The notes: generated from the sequence alone by a model not told the origin. Positions 49,045 to 60,526 are shown, counted from the stretch's first letter. The stretch: 64,000 bases of DNA from Cercis canadensis (GCA_003255065.1 QAOA01003028.1:2110440-2174439); one strand, 5' to 3'. A program made the numbers and translations.

Positions 49045-50330
49045 TGGGATGAGCTGCCCACAGACATATTGCAATCGATAATAGAGAAATTGGATTTTCC
49101 TGACAGAATCCGCTTGAAAAGTGTTCGCAAATCATGGAATCTCTAGAACAAGATGCGCATACACCCGTTGATAGTGCTCCCACTCCCACACGATCCAAAT
49201 TGCAAACTTCAAAGCTGCTATTCTGTATCAGATGGTACAATCATTGACCTGAAGCTACCCAAGTCACTGCAAGGAGGGTGGTATTGTGGGTCTTCAAAAG
49301 ATTTGATCTTTATTGCCAAGGAAAGGAGTTTTACAATATTCCTTCAAGCCAAACCTGAAGCAGATGTCTTTCTGTTTAATCCCAACCCTGTAATGTTATG
49401 CCAACTTCCTCCGCTCTCAACAATCCTCAAGCTCAGAACTTGACCCGTGGGATTGCATGGTAGCTGCAACTTTTCTATTGAATCCATTGGAGGATGTGCA
49501 AAAACATGAGGGATTGTTGGGACGGAAGCAGTGGACCATCTTGTCTGACTTAAAGTATAATAAGATGTTGTTTTTAGATGGGGAGCTGTGTCTGTTAAGC
49601 GCTTATACTGAAGATGTTGAATGTCGAACCTTTGAATTAGCTAATGGCGAACAAGTGAAGTTAAGAATAATACCTGATCGGAGTCCTGATAAGGAGAGGG
49701 AAATTGTAAATAAGTATGATGACTTTGTTTTGGTTTCTAACTAGTTGCATACCGCACGGATAGATAAAGCAAAAAAGAGAAGAAGTATGTGTAGAAAAAA
49801 AAAATACAAAAAAAAAAAGAGAAATAAAAAAAAGTCAAAAAAGGCAAGAAGCGAGTACAAAAATTTTGGATAGCTATACTCTAAAAAAAAATATTCTCCA
49901 TTAATTGTATATAGGTATATCTTCAAAGACTCTTCTTTCGCAGAATCGGCGAACGGGAAATTGTTGTTAATTAGTTGTTTCGCAAATTCATTTTTCAGGA
50001 TCCCAATATGTGATTTTGTGTGTATAAAAACAGGGGAAATATGAGGTATACAAAGTGGATACTAGCAGCGGTAATTTGAGTGAATTGAAAAGTTTGGGAG
50101 ACCAGGTGATGTTTGATAGTTGTCCAGGTTCAATGGTACTTGGAGCGAATCCATCACTTGAAATTCAACCAAACTGCATTTATTATGATCATTGTAGTGG
50201 TTTTGATTAATCACTAGTCTCGTGAAATTGGCTTCTACAACCTAGATGACCGTGGAATTCGCCGTTGCTTTCCCAGTGTTCCCTTCAATTCACTTATTGA
50301 GATAAATCACAAACTGAGAAAAGGGGGCTC
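49045..50330 (+). pseudogene. Decayed F-box/DUF295 protein gene
   Basis: Translation shows an F-box (ELPTDILQSIIEKLDFPDR, then RLKSVRKSWN), a middle region, and DUF295 features such as FLFNPN near 49375 and PNCIYYDH near 50175. It is broken at several points: an in-frame stop at 49144-49146 right after the F-box, a stop at 49441-49443 with a frame change before 49457, and a stop at 49742-49744. An A-rich insertion-like stretch of about 285 bp (49745-50030) is followed by a further stop after CSGFD. No start codon precedes the F-box in frame. Intact family members form SCF ubiquitin-ligase subunits. The boundaries are approximate. Confidence 0.85.
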
Positions 50331-50854
50331 GAACACCTTACACAGGTCACTTATTCTCAATTTTCACCCTTTTTATCAAGCAAAAGTACTAAGTAGTGAA
50401 ATTCAATAACATTTCTATTTTGACTCTCGTCTCCCCAGGAAAACACCAATGTGCAAGTTGCTAATTGCAACTATCATTTGACTTATATATATCGCTCCCC
50501 AAACAAATAATAACCTTTGGACTTTCAAGTGTGGCAGAAACTCTCCAAATTGTTTTGTGTTCTCACTTGCTACGTTTTAAGGATTGCGTTTTGCTGGAAA
50601 GTGGTGTATAAACGAAAGATGAATTTTATACGGCACAGCATAAAAAAACATGGCTTTTAACAGACTATGCATGATTTGTGAATGCACAAAGCAGGGTATG
50701 AGGAAAACATATCACTCCTCTTGGTTCTCTTGTACATTCAACAAACTCAAACGTTTTTACACATGCAAACTGCAGGGACATGGATAAGTCATAAAACAAT
50801 GGCAGGGTTTGTGCTTACACAGATGAAGCAGTTCAAATGCAGCTGGGTTTGTGC
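50331..50854. other. Spacer before the COR413 gene 3' end
   Basis: AT-rich. It holds the probable 3' UTR of the minus-strand COR413 gene; no gene seen. Confidence 0.55.
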
Positions 50855-52318
50855 TTACAACAAGTCAACTACCACGGCCCAAATGCCATAGACTAAGAGA
50901 AGGAGTATTCCGATTGTGTTTGATATGCCCTTGGCTTGTGTGAAGGAATTCCTGAATCCACCAGATCCCCGAATGTGTTCTTGGAACAAATAACATGCAA
51001 TAATAAGGCAAATAACCGCGCCCACCACGCTGCTTCTCAAGGTGCTAGCAAATAGACTAGGAGCCACAACAATGAGAAGAATCAAAGCTCCAGGCAATTC
51101 CAGCCAATCTGCAGTTGCAGTCATCACCAACAATCAATTGTCATAACCCAAAATGCTATTGCTATGCTACCCGCAACTTGGTTTTATTTATAAACCTATA
51201 TGTAACAAGTACTTGGATGTTCAATCAGACACTAGCAATTTCCTTGTATACCGTTGCATTAGCTTAAAAACACAAGCAAGGATTACTGAGTAAAAATTAT
51301 AGCATACCAGGGAAACGCTTGGGAAAGAAAAGGCGTAACACAACAGCAATGAAAGCAATCCATTTACCAATCTCTCCCCTGGGTAACCAAAATAAGTTAA
51401 GTAAATGATGATAACGATTAATAAGAATGAAGTAGCAGGGATGATGGGCTACTCACCTAAAGATGTTGAAAATCAGCGAAGGAAGGCTTAAGAAAATGTA
51501 TGGAATCAGTAGTGATGTAAGGATGTTGGTCTTCCAGTTTGTACGATCCAAAATCAACAAATAACTATAGCACACAAACACAAACACAAATATTATTGAT
51601 CATAGTGTACACTGTAGGCATGTTATGTTGACTTTTGATAGTGTTTTATGATGGGAATTTATAAACCAATACAACATGGTGGACCTTCAAGCATTAATGT
51701 CCAGAGGCAGCAATTGGATCTTATCCACACCGATGATGATTTATGAATATTATTGATCATAATATTTAGGCATTTTACGAAAAGGGACAAATATCAAAAC
51801 AGATAAGATAGATAGATAGATAATTCAAGGAGAAAAATCAGATAGAACAATATATGATATGGTATTATTAAGCCCAATCATGATAATAGGATCATTTTAA
51901 TTCAGGAATGGAAAAGAAAAAAACTATTGAACTCGCAAATTAATTTTCAATCTGATAAGCAGATAATCACAGTGACGAAGACAGAACTATATATGCTATC
52001 TATGAAAACAAATTTAAAATCGAAAATTGAAGGATACCCAATTGAATAAATTGCAAAATTAAAGGAATAAAAGCATGATTTAGTGAAGGGGAAAAGAGAA
52101 TGTGTGGAAATGGTGCGAATGTAAAGAACAACATACATGGCAGCGAAGGAAGCTAGCCATTCCAAGAAACCAGTGCCAAAGCCTAGGCTACCGAGTTGAA
52201 TGGCATGTTTGGCGAGCTTTTTAGCAGCGTGACCCAGCTCCCTCAGATCAGAGCCGACCAAATCGCTTGCATCTTCGTAATCTGTCTTCATTGCCAAGTA
52301 ACTCTTGCTCTTCCCCAT
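50855..52318 (-). CDS. COR413-PM1: Cold-regulated 413 plasma-membrane protein (COR413-PM)
   Basis: Four exons on the minus strand (52137-52318, 51457-51564, 51308-51378 and 50855-51108) join in frame to 204 residues. Start MGKSKSYLAMKTDYEDASDL, then FGTGFLEWLASFAA. Several membrane spans follow: IYLLILDRT, LLIPYIFLSLPSLIFNIF, IAFIAVVLRLFFP, LPGALILLIVVAP, VVGAVICLIIACYLFQEHIR and ISNTIGILLLLVYGIW. The FQEHIRGSGGFRNSFTQ motif is diagnostic of COR413. The missing N-terminal plastid peptide places it in the plasma-membrane (PM) rather than inner-chloroplast-envelope group. Family members are induced by cold and ABA and are thought to stabilise membranes. A CCACGTGG box lies 190 bp upstream. No lesion seen. 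Confidence 0.94.
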
Positions 52319-53809
52319 ATCCCTTCAAAATTTCCTTCTTATCCTTCACAACACTCGCACTCACAGTGTCACACAGCGAAGATCACTATGTTTGCTTTCA
52401 CACTATTTGCCTTTGTATTTAAGGGTGTGGATGTGTATTAACCAAAACAGGAACAAGGTCAAACAAGAGGGAAGCAAAGGATCTATCGGGTACCTTCTCA
52501 ATAGGAACGCCACGTGGAAATCACCAATTTGCCAACTCTGTCACTGCTGGACTCTACATTTTGTCCTATCTCCACCGTTTTCAGTTTTCATATTCTTTAA
52601 TATATTTCTTTTCCTTCTTTAGTAACAAAGTCGCAGAAGCAAGAAATTTGGGATATATTCTATCTTATCTTTTTGATGATTCATAAAATTGATTTTTGTC
52701 AATAAAAAGAAATATAAGTTTATCTGCCACGTAGTGAAGCAACTCTTTTATTTTTATTTTTTGCTATAAACAGTTATAGCTTTGTATTTGTGGGCTTTCA
52801 AGTTCAACCCAATAGACATTTGTCACATGATTTGGGCCAAATCATTATCACCAATGGGCCAGATCATTATGAGAGTCACATGCCTATCAATGTAAGGCCA
52901 CATGGAATTAATGAATAGTACGTCACGTTTTCAAATGCGCCATTAATTCTGTTCGCCAAGCATTCATCGCACATTAATGTATTTACTATTTAGAATCAAC
53001 TACTTGCAGCCCCTGCAATAAAAACAAAGAAAGTTGGCTTATGAAAAAAGAGAAAGAAAAATAAAAAAAAATAATAGAAAATAGAAAGCGAGTACGTTGG
53101 CATTGAATAATTATACTCATAAAAAAAACTCTTAATTAGTTTTATATAAAGATATCACTTTCATATAGAAAAAAAAAAAATTGCAAATTAAAGTTTAAAT
53201 ATTATTTCTCTTTGAAACAGGAGAAGGACTTTCAACCTAAAATACTTTGAAGTTCAACATATTTTCAGCCAACACCTTATTGAATCATTTATTTAATTAT
53301 ATAAGAAAACGACATTAAGTGAATCATTTATTTTTATTCCTATTGAAAGTTCTTTAATCAGGCATAGCTTCAATATTCTATGTAATGACAAACTAATTTG
53401 TTGGTCTTTTGGACTATTTCTCCTGTTTTATTAATTTGAGGATTTATTTAAACCTTTGTTTTACGATATTTATTTATTGCACATATGAATATGATGGATG
53501 AAATTTTTGTTAAGTTTGGATAAATTGACTTGAATAATATTATTTTATAAATTAATTACGTAAACGAGACATTTTTTAAACTATTTACTTAAAAAAAATA
53601 ATTGATTAATTTGAATCATCTAAATATTTACTTGCATTAGTTTATTTGTGCCCCCTACAATGATATAAAAAAAATCATTTCTTTTTAAATTTGTACATAT
53701 GATGAGAAAAAATAAAAGGATTACAAGGTAACAACATCAAACAGTTTAATTCTGAGATGAGAAAGTTATAAGAATAATTGCTTAAGAATTGAAAAATAAT
53801 TCAAAGAGA
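52319..53809. other. COR413 promoter and AT-rich spacer
   Basis: The first part is the COR413 promoter and leader, with ACGTG-type boxes. From about 52600 it becomes strongly AT-rich and holds no recognised gene. It ends at the 3' end of the interrupted CYP74 gene. Confidence 0.55.
52510..52517 (-). promoter_or_regulatory. G-box/ABRE (CCACGTGG) upstream of COR413
   Basis: A perfect 8-bp palindrome about 190 bp before the ATG at 52318. ACGTG-core elements mediate ABA and cold responses through bZIP factors, fitting the known regulation of the family. I found no convincing CCGAC (CRT/DRE) element in the nearby promoter; one GCCGAC lies inside exon 1. Confidence 0.5.
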
Positions 53810-54210
53810 TCAAAAAGTCGTGGCCTTGGTCAGCGACTCGAACGTTACAGATGGACCAAAAAACGACGTTCCCACATCAACAGTAAACGTGTCATAGCGC
53901 AAGAAGAGCTCCACCAACATTAACCTACACATTAGCAGCACTAGATTTCTGCCTGCACATTGTTTATTATCCGGTGTGGGCTCCTCCATCTCACGCCCAT
54001 TGGCCCAAAACACGTACTTCAATTAGGGATGGCAATTTGCCCCAGACCCAATGGGGCCCCGGTTTTTTTACCCGTTCGGGTATGGGTATGGGGCAAAAAA
54101 ATGGGTATGGGGATGGGGATGGGTAATTTTATGGGTAATTTGATAGGGGCGGGTCTGGGGATGGGGAAGCCCTGCCCCACCCCGCCCCGCCCCGCCTCGC
54201 ACTGTGTATA

Positions 54211-54252
<42 letters not shown>

Positions 54253-56143
54253 CATTACATAAATTTTTTTAAAAAAATTTCTTCACAAAAAGGCTTCATT
54301 ATGGCCTAAGGTTTTCCCACACTAAATCACCAACACACTGACCTGACCCTTCCTCCCTCAGTCCCTCGACCTTGAGTTCCATTTTCCCCAAACCTAAATT
54401 TTTTTTCTTTTTTTTTGTTGGCTTTGTAGAATATGGAGAGTGGTTCAACTTCAACCAACATTAGAACTTCATAAATTGTACTTATTTTAATTGCTTGGAG
54501 CCTTTTGTACTTATTATGATTTCTTATTGACTTTTATAATTGTTTAAGAACAATTTTTATAATTTTGTTTGAATATTATTTATGTTATTGTTGTTGCTTG
54601 AGGATATATTGAATTCTTGATGATGTTATTTGAGCATTAATTATATTATCTCGTTCGATTAAACTTGAATTTTAATTAGAAATCGTAATCGATAGATTAA
54701 ACTTGTAAATTGTGTATATTTAAAAAAAGTATGGTTATATGGGTAAATGGGGCGGGGCATGGGGCAGATGGGGATTTAGTGGGGCGGGGATGGGGATGCT
54801 GAAAAATCCCCGCCGGGGATGGGTCCGGGGATGGGGCATCCCCATGCCTTTCGGGGATGGGGACGGGGACTGCTTGCCCCGCCCCATCCCCGCCCCATTG
54901 CCATCCCTAACTTCAATAGCTTCTCCCCTTCTCCCAGAAATCTATGGCCCACAAACTCATTGGGATTCTCAAATACTACAGGATCCTTAGTAGCGAAGGG
55001 CTGATATCCGAAGATCATCTCCCCTTTCTTGATCTCAAAGGCCGCATCATGGCTACAAATCACAAGATCCTCCTTTGCCTTGGCGTATTGGTACGGAACC
55101 GCAGGTTCAATCCTCAAAACTTCGTACACAACTGATTTGGTCAAAGTCATCTTATCCAACGCACCAAAAGTGACCCCACCTTCAGCCTTAACAACGGTCC
55201 TGATCTCATCAGCGAGCTGCTTGTGTAGACCCTGTCCACCTAATCCAACCCACTTCATCAAAATGGGGAACTGGTTCTTCATCCCACCGTAAGCATTAAA
55301 CCCCGCCATGAAAACCAGGTTATGGCAAGCCTCATCTCTTTTCATCCCAAAATGTTCAGCTTCATCCAGCAATGCCCCCGCCGACGCCGAGAAACTGTCG
55401 TAAAGCTTCTTATAATCCGATTTCACGATCCACGCCGGCCATGGTAACGTACGGATCAAGAAATCTTCTAGATAGTTGAATATTTTTGGTAACCCTAGGG
55501 TTGCAAGCGGGGCAAGTTGAACTAGTAACCATTTATCAAACAGTTTGGGGCCATTTGACCCCATTTTTGTGTCTTGCGGGTTTTTATCGCAGAGGAGGCG
55601 GAACACAAAGTTGAAGCACATGGTAGCATTGGCGGCATTGAAGTCAGCTTTGGGCTTGTCGGATATGTCATTTTCAAGCTCAGTGAAGAGTTCCGACAAG
55701 CATGTCCGGTATAGAGGGATGAACTTGTGGTGTCGGAAGGCGAGGAGATTGAGGAAGAAGCGCTTGATGAGTGCGTGGTTGGGTTCGGATGGGTCTAGAT
55801 AGGCGCAGACACGGTAGCCGCCGGTGAAGGCGGTGGAGGGCATGTAATTTCCGTCAAGGACGTTACGCTTTTCGACCTTGGAAGTGTCGAAGATGATGGG
55901 AAAACTAACGGCGTCAAGGACAGCAACGACTCTTGGATTGGGAGAGATGAAAGGACCAGGTGGCATGTTGGTTCTGAAAACGGTGGATTGGTATTTTTGG
56001 ATTTTGGTGAAGAAGAATTTGTCACGGCCTTGGTGGTAGAAATAGTTATATCTATCTCTAATGGCTCCCAAGAAGGGGAGGCCATAGTCGCCGGGGATTT
56101 GTTTCAGTGGGACTTTGGAATCTGAGTCTGAGGGAGAAGACAT
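53810..56143 (-). pseudogene. CYP74-family P450 (hydroperoxide-lyase-like) split by a transposon
   Basis: Two coding blocks, 54910-56143 and 53810-54015, are separated by a hAT-type element plus one copy of its 8-bp target duplication. Apart from that, the frame is continuous and the total (479 codons) matches the intact paralogue downstream, with no other lesion seen. The start is MSSPSDSDSK. An open frame runs four codons further but begins with GTG. The insertion falls just before the heme-cysteine motif (NKQCAGRN), so the readable protein (411 native plus 44 element-derived residues) lacks the heme ligand and cannot be an active P450. Two specificity positions are HPL-like: L96 (the paralogue has F94) and GFNAYGG in the I-helix (the paralogue has GFNSYGG). 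CYP74 enzymes convert fatty-acid hydroperoxides without needing oxygen or a reductase. Confidence 0.92.
54024..54909. mobile_element. Non-autonomous hAT-type element inside the CYP74 coding region
   Basis: The 886-bp element is bounded by 13-bp terminal inverted repeats TAGGGATGGCAAT and flanked by a perfect 8-bp target duplication, ACTTCAAT (54016-54023 and 54910-54917), the hallmark of hAT insertion. About 170 bp at each end is packed with GGGGATGGGG / CCCCGCCCC-type subterminal repeats. The interior is AT-rich and includes an (AT)n tract at 54214-54249. No transposase ORF is present; the ORFs over the ends are low-complexity. The perfect duplication indicates a fairly recent insertion. Confidence 0.95.
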
Positions 56144-58550
56144 TGTTATGTACACAATAGATAGTTAGGTAGGAGATGTGATGTATATGAATGAGAATAA
56201 TTGGAGTTGAGCTCTGCTTGAAGCGTAATTATGTTATGCAGAGGATATAAAAATGGTGAGCGTACGTCAACTGTGAAGCATGCTAAGTTGCTAACCACCC
56301 CGCCCATTTTTCCATTTGGAATTTGAGCAAAAGATTCCAAGCTTTTCCACCTTTCGGCTATAAAAGAAAGGAAAATGCGCACATCATGGTCACGTGACGA
56401 GGCTGATTTTAAGGCTAGACAGACTATTCCTTTCTTATGGAAGTTTTACCTTCCTAGGAGAGTTTGACTATTGAATCTCCTCCTTTCTGTTCACAACCTC
56501 CTTTCTTGAGTTTGTTTATTCAAGTTGTGATTGGAGTTTTAGATTAATTAATGCATTGGCAATATCCCTTCACTGTCTGAGTGTGAGGCAGAAACAAGAA
56601 GATAGAGTGTTAGGGGTGGAATGATGGTGCACACATTACACAATTATTGTGGGCAGTCAAAGGCAGAGACAAGATAGAATATATGTGAGTGTGACTACCA
56701 GTTCCACATCACATTCACTGCCACTATGTAACCCAGCTGGGTGCCTTCAAATTAATTCCAACTATACCAACTATATATGCCATCAATATTCCCAAATATT
56801 TTTGTCCCAAGAAATGCGCAGTCTTTCAATTTCCCTTTTCTTTTGCTTGCATTCTGCTCAATATTTGGAGGCCCAAACATACCGCTATTAAGCAAGCCCA
56901 TGTGACTATCGTAGCCCCATTCTTGTGCCGTTATTGTCCTAAATAATAAAAGCGTCACCCAATAAGACAAGTCATTCGGGTCACTAATTTTTTACATATA
57001 ACAATAATTTTTAAGGGCAAATTCTGTAAGAATTCAAATAACTCGTGAACCAGCTTAGAGGTGAAAAGATTCATAGCAATAACTCGCCTTCGGGAACCAT
57101 TCCCGTTGGAATATGGAGACTTTCAAAAAGCAAAAACCATCGATATTAAGTTAAATCAATTAGAAGGTTTAGCTATTTCAGATATAAAGGTGACACTTGT
57201 GACATCTTCTCCTCTGATTATTTTTTTAAAAAATATATTAAATTATTTGAAATAAAATATTGAGATAAATAAATATTAAAATAAATAAATTCAAAGGATA
57301 TATTTATTAGTTCAATTAGCGGCCGTGATTGTTGTGGGCACGTAACAGGTTACAGGCTGGTAGTTTAGCCAAACAAGAAACACAATATAGGCTATTGCCC
57401 ACAAACTCCTTTTGCCTTTGCATGGATATGATTTGTGATTGCATGACGCGAATGAGACTTAGGGTCGTTCGTGATTACCATGTGTGCGTGGTAGGTAGTT
57501 AGTTCATTAATATTATGGAGACATGCCAACTAGAGATTTATTGACCTGAACATTATAATTTGATAATAAATTTATATATTCAAGGGAATGAGCCGCCAAC
57601 CACAAGACAAGAGAATCAAAATCAAGTTTTTCGATATGGGGCACTTGTATACCTCAGTGATACCAAACAAATATTGCAGACTAGTGCAGCACTGCCTCTG
57701 CCTCTGCCTCTTTGCGAACCCAATCGATCTGATGGATTTCTTAAATTTAGCTAATGGCGACACCTAGACACAAAAATCAAATTTTTCATTACAATTTTGA
57801 CTTTTTTTTTTACTACCTTCATGATCGATATTTGTTTTCACTTTGACTTTTATCAATTATGTGTTCTCCTTTTCTTTGCCTTCAACTTCAAACTAAACCA
57901 GTTTCTCTTTACCTCATTAAACGTGCAATTCATGCTGTTAACCTATTCAGTGTCCTTAATTACCTCATGGTGGGCACATTAATTTCACATGTCCCATAAA
58001 TCATGATGGTTAGATTGAATTATGACATTGGATTCCATCTTCTCATAGAAAGTGAGAGTCGGGTGTTTTCTCTTTTGGATTTTTAATGAGATTTAATTTT
58101 GTTCAAGGTAACCACTAAGTACTAACTAGTTATTTCATATCATTTTTTTTTTAAAAAAAAAAGAGCACGAATACATTAATTTTAAATAGTCATATTTATA
58201 AATTAATATAATGATTTTGATTCCTTCAATATGTTTGTGTATGTATGTAACTACGAAATACTAATTAACTAGGTATTCCATATGAAATTATCTTCAACTG
58301 ATGCTCCTTCAATGACGATGACCAATTATAACATTCTTTCGCTTTCATACATATTCTTTGCTTGCACATTTATAGATACACACTCGTGTTATAAGTTACA
58401 CTAAATGAGCAAATACCTTTTTTAAGATCAAGGCATTCGTATTAATTACCCAGTAATTCATCATTACAATTATTTTATGGAATCATTAAACTATACTTAA
58501 CAGCTTATTTATCAGTTATTCGTGTTGAAATGGAGCCAACAACCGGGAAG
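56144..58550. other. Spacer between the two larger CYP74 copies, first part
   Basis: Holds the promoter of the interrupted CYP74 gene, with a CACGTG box at 56391-56396, then AT-rich sequence without recognised genes. Short ORFs at 56649-56891, 57061-57255 and 57560-57754 lack domains. Confidence 0.55.
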
Positions 58551-58707
58551 GGATCCAGTCATGTCACTTGAGTCATGTTGCTTAAATTTAAGCATTTAAG
58601 GTCATTTCAACTATTAAAACACATTAATATTTAATTGTTGAAATGAACTTTAATAGAATAAACGGCTCAGATCTGAGCAATATGACTCAAGTGACATGAC
58701 CGGATCC
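58551..58707. mobile_element. Short palindromic MITE-like element
   Basis: About 157 bp. The left end GGATCCAGTCATGTCACTTG and the right end are imperfect inverted repeats of about 33 bp, and a second inner inverted pair (GTCATTTCAACTATTAAA against its complement) makes most of the element a hairpin. No coding capacity. A clear target duplication was not found, so the superfamily is unassigned. Confidence 0.7.
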
Positions 58708-59080
58708 AAATCCGCCAACAACCAGATTATTGTTGGTAGGAAGCCAACATTTATCAGAGAGAGTAAAACGAGATAAACTTTTGTAATATAAAAAGTAACC
58801 CCAGACAGAAAGCAGAGGAAGAGGAGAAGTCAAAACTATATGAGGAATTTTCTAATATAAAGTGTTTACCATTGCATTACATTTCTTTCTTATGGCTCTC
58901 TCACACGAATAAATGATAATACTAAGGCCCAAAGGCAAGCAACCAGAATTCAACTTTGTTCGTCTAATCTTTAACATGTATCATGAAAAATGAAGAGCAA
59001 AAAAGGCATGTTTTATTTTGTAGTGCAAATCAAATTAACAAGAGCGGCAAGCGTGGAAATATTATTACAATACAAGCAAA
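58708..59080. other. 3' region of the intact CYP74 gene
   Basis: Probable 3' UTR and spacer of the minus-strand CYP74 gene. No gene seen. Confidence 0.55.
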
Positions 59081-60526
59081 TCACAACAAGTTTTGGGCCT
59101 TTGTCAAGGACTTGATAGTAACTGTTGGACCCAGCGTCGGCTTACCGACTTCTACAGTAAAGGTATCGAAACGCAGAAAGAATTCCACCACGAACACCCT
59201 GCACAGCACCTCCACCAGATTTTTGCCCGGGCACTGCTTGTCGTCCTCCTTTGGATTTTCCGTCTCTCGCCCATTTGACCAGTACACGTACTTCAACAGC
59301 TTTTCCCCTTCTCCCACAAATCTATGGCCCACAAACTCCTCGGGATTGTCAAATATCTTCGAATCCTTGGTAGCGAACGGCTGATATCCAAACAGCATCT
59401 CACCCTTCTTTACCTCAAACGCCGTATCATGGTTGTGGATGACCAGATCCTCCTTGGCCTTTGCGTACTGAAACTGCACCGGGGGTTCAATCCTCATAAC
59501 CTCCCACACCACTGATTTAGTCAAAGTCATCTTATCCAACGCTCCAAGAGTCACCCCACCCTCTTCCTTAACAACGCTCCTGATCTCGGCGGCTAGTTGC
59601 TTGTGTAGACCCTCGCCAGCCAATCCTACCCACTTCATTATAGTTGGAATGATGATCTTGACCCCACCATAACTATTGAATCCCAATACGAAGAGCAAGT
59701 TGTTGCAAGCTTCCTCTCTGCTGATGCCAATACGCGCCGCCTCATCCAGCGCCTCCTTGGCGGAGGTGTAAATGGCGTCGTAAAGCTTCTTATGATCCCA
59801 TTTCAGCGTCCAAGCCGGAAACGGCAGCGTATGGAGGAAAAAGTCTTCCACCAGATTGACAGGTAAGAGCCATCCGGGTAGTCCTAAAGATCCAAGCGGA
59901 GCAACTTGAGGGTAGACCCACAACTCAAACAGAGTCGGACCATTCGACCCGAGATTGGTCTCTGCCGGGTCTTTCCCGCAATAGAACCGAAACACAAAGT
60001 TGAAGAACTCGTTGTCACTGATAGTGTTAAAGTAGGATTCACCTTTCTCGGAAACCTTGTCTTCAAGTTTGATGAACAGTTCCGACAAGTAGCTCCGGAG
60101 AAGAGGGAGGACCTGGTCATGTCGGGAGGCGAGGAGAGAGAAAAAGAAGCGTTTTATAAGAGTATGCTTGGGTTCGGATGGGTCCAGGTAGGCGCAGACA
60201 CGGTAACCGCCGGTGAAGGTGGTGGAGGGCATGTAAGTTCCGGTGAAGACGTCACGCTTCTCGACCTTGGAGGTGTCGAAGAGGATGGGGAAGCTAACGG
60301 CGTCAAGAAGGCAGATTACACGTGGGTCAGAAGCGTTGAAGGGACCAGGTGCCATGTTGGTTCTGAAAACGGTGGATTTGTATTTTTGGATTCTGGAAGC
60401 GAAGAACTTGTCACGGCCTTGGTTGTAGTAATAGTCATATCTGTCGCCGATGGCTCCCAAGAAGGGGATGCCATAGCCACCGGGAATTGGTTTCACCGGA
60501 AGATTGGACTCTGAGGAAGAAGACAT
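59081..60526 (-). CDS. CYP74-family P450, allene-oxide-synthase-like, intact
   Basis: Intronless, 481 residues. Landmarks: VKPIPGGYGIPFLGAI at the N-terminus without a plastid transit peptide; FTGTYMPSTTFTGGYRV (94-110); I-helix GFNSYGG (282-288) with the CYP74-conserved N284; helix-K E342-x-x-R345; and the heme-binding DDKQCPGKN with Cys432. The enlarged heme loop and missing I-helix threonine are typical of CYP74. These enzymes rearrange lipid hydroperoxides; allene oxide synthases lead to jasmonates or 9-oxylipins, lyases to aldehydes and green-leaf volatiles. F94 and S285 are the AOS-type residues by recalled mutagenesis of Arabidopsis and tomato enzymes, so AOS is the best guess, but divinyl ether synthase or lyase activity cannot be excluded. 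It is closely related to the broken copy upstream on the same strand. An (AT)n tract 95-115 bp upstream may act as TATA box. Confidence 0.93.
   Translation of the reverse strand: MSSSSESNLPVKPIPGGYGIPFLGAIGDRYDYYYNQGRDKFFASRIQKYKSTVFRTNMAPGPFNASDPRVICLLDAVSFPILFDTSKVEKRDVFTGTYMPSTTFTGGYRVCAYLDPSEPKHTLIKRFFFSLLASRHDQVLPLLRSYLSELFIKLEDKVSEKGESYFNTISDNEFFNFVFRFYCGKDPAETNLGSNGPTLFELWVYPQVAPLGSLGLPGWLLPVNLVEDFFLHTLPFPAWTLKWDHKKLYDAIYTSAKEALDEAARIGISREEACNNLLFVLGFNSYGGVKIIIPTIMKWVGLAGEGLHKQLAAEIRSVVKEEGGVTLGALDKMTLTKSVVWEVMRIEPPVQFQYAKAKEDLVIHNHDTAFEVKKGEMLFGYQPFATKDSKIFDNPEEFVGHRFVGEGEKLLKYVYWSNGRETENPKEDDKQCPGKNLVEVLCRVFVVEFFLRFDTFTVEVGKPTLGPTVTIKSLTKAQNLL

Noticed and set aside
54739..55004. Pro/Gly-rich ORFs on the plus strand near the CYP74 insertion
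   Set aside because: They arise from G-rich terminal repeats of the hAT element and are low complexity.
59906..60514. 202-codon plus-strand ORF opposite the intact CYP74 gene
   Set aside because: Antisense shadow of a GC-rich coding region with no domain.
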